A stretch of 64,000 nucleotides of DNA. It comes from Saccharomyces paradoxus (lineage: Eukaryota > Ascomycota > Saccharomycetes > Saccharomycetales > Saccharomycetaceae). The translations under genes were made by a program, and so were the position numbers. Shown here one piece after another: positions 63,553 through 64,000 of this stretch; within the stretch, counting starts at the first letter, position 1; each line of letters starts with the position of its first letter. The notes under the pieces were generated by a model, which had not been told where the DNA came from, did no database searches, and saw only the letters and a list, made by a program, of their open reading frames with translations. The stretch is taken from NCBI RefSeq assembly GCF_002079055.1, contig NC_047488.1, positions 124,001 through 188,000 on the forward strand. The letters are read 5' to 3'.

Positions 63553-63873
63553 TTAGAATCTAGTAAAAGAGGTTTTTTTCTTAGATTGCTTTATCAGCTT
63601 AGCCTTTTTATAGGTGTGATGTCTACCGTCTCTCCAACCTGAGGTATTGATCTTTTTCCTGGGAGCCTCTTCATTGGATTTTTTCTCGTCGACATCCATG
63701 TCAATTCCTTGCTCTTCCTTCTTCTTTAGATCTTCTAATTTCTGCTTTAGTAAGTCTTCCTTTAGTTTATCAGATATTCTTTGTTCGCGTGCATCTACTG
63801 CTTTTTGGAAAACTCCACGTCTTTTGATAGATTTAGCGTTTAGATGACTGCTAGCACGTAATGATTTGGCCAT
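63553..63873 (-). CDS. YBL028C: Nucleolar protein YBL028C, LLPH/UPF0642 family
   Basis: A 106-residue, very basic protein, the same length as S. cerevisiae. It begins MAKSLRASSHLNAKSIKRRG, the hallmark of the UPF0642/LLPH family, and ends WRDGRHHTYKKAKLIKQSKK KTSFTRF (read as two adjacent blocks). The middle is a Lys/Glu helix (about 35-55) and a short acidic patch (about 58-66). It is nucleolar and thought to act in large-subunit ribosome assembly. An RRPE and a PAC motif upstream support membership of the ribosome-biogenesis regulon. Confidence 0.93.
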   Translation of the reverse strand: MAKSLRASSHLNAKSIKRRGVFQKAVDAREQRISDKLKEDLLKQKLEDLKKKEEQGIDMDVDEKKSNEEAPRKKINTSGWRDGRHHTYKKAKLIKQSKKKTSFTRF

Positions 63874-63972
63874 GATTTTTCGTTTCAGTGACTTTTACCC
63901 TAATTTATAAGCTTAATTCTTCGAATGTCGTCAATATTAATAAATGGAGTTGTTTTTACTAATTTTTAGTAC

Positions 63973-63998
63973 GAAAATTTTTCATGGAACCTCATCGC
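63973..63998 (-). promoter_or_regulatory. RRPE and PAC upstream of YBL028C
   Basis: On the minus strand TGAAAAATTTTC (63973-63984) is an exact RRPE and GCGATGAG (63991-63998) an exact PAC, both within 125 bp of the start codon. The pair is classic for Sfp1/Stb3 and Dot6/Tod6 control. The window ends two bases later. Confidence 0.8.
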
Positions 63999-64000
63999 TC

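Overview
The window is nuclear DNA from a budding yeast of the genus Saccharomyces. Gene order, orientation and protein lengths match the left arm of S. cerevisiae chromosome II from KIP1 (YBL063W) to YBL028C. Compact genes, four short spliceosomal introns with TACTAAC branch points, TATA-rich spacers and AT microsatellites all fit. Many proteins differ from the S. cerevisiae sequences I remember by roughly 2 to 12 percent of residues (three changes in PET9, many in YEL1 and POL12). It is therefore probably a sister species, perhaps nearer S. mikatae, S. jurei or S. kudriavzevii than a typical S. paradoxus. That species guess rests on recall, not on an alignment.

Layout. 1-15 kb: the KIP1 tail, SKT5, YEL1, CMC2 (intron), YBL059W (intron), SHP1, PTH2, PTC3, YBL055C and TOD6. 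15-30 kb: SAS3, PIN4, SEC17 (intron), MOH1, EDE1 and PSY4. 30-43 kb: COR1, ECM13, FUI1, PRE7, ERD2 (intron), YBL039W-B, URA7 and MRPL16. 43-64 kb: APL3, YBL036C, POL12, STU1, RIB1, HEK2, SHE1, PET9, YBL029C-A, YBL029W and YBL028C. There is no Ty element or LTR, CRISPR array, rRNA gene or intact tRNA gene that I can see.

Roles. The genes are ordinary housekeeping ones: mitochondrial respiration and import-linked functions (CMC2, COR1, MRPL16, PET9, YBL059W, YBL039W-B), membrane traffic (YEL1, SEC17, EDE1, APL3, ERD2), ubiquitin-proteasome (SHP1, PRE7), spindle and replication (KIP1, STU1, SHE1, POL12), chromatin and ribosome-biogenesis control (SAS3, TOD6, YBL028C), and nucleotide or vitamin metabolism (FUI1, URA7, RIB1). 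Promoter motifs link several of them: Rpn4 PACE sites at SHP1 and PRE7, MCB boxes at POL12, HAP sites at COR1 and PET9, and PAC/RRPE pairs at TOD6, URA7 and YBL028C. Tod6 is itself a PAC-binding repressor.

Items most worth a second look are a possible spliced small gene in the ECM13-FUI1 gap (33789-34089), a small coding-like frame beside ERD2 that lacks a usable start unless spliced or frameshifted (38852-39121), a tRNA-relic-like A-box/B-box pair between SEC17 and MOH1 (22017-22161), and paired PAC motifs in the TOD6 promoter. The S. cerevisiae ORFs YBL048W (RRT1) and YBL044W have no visible counterpart.
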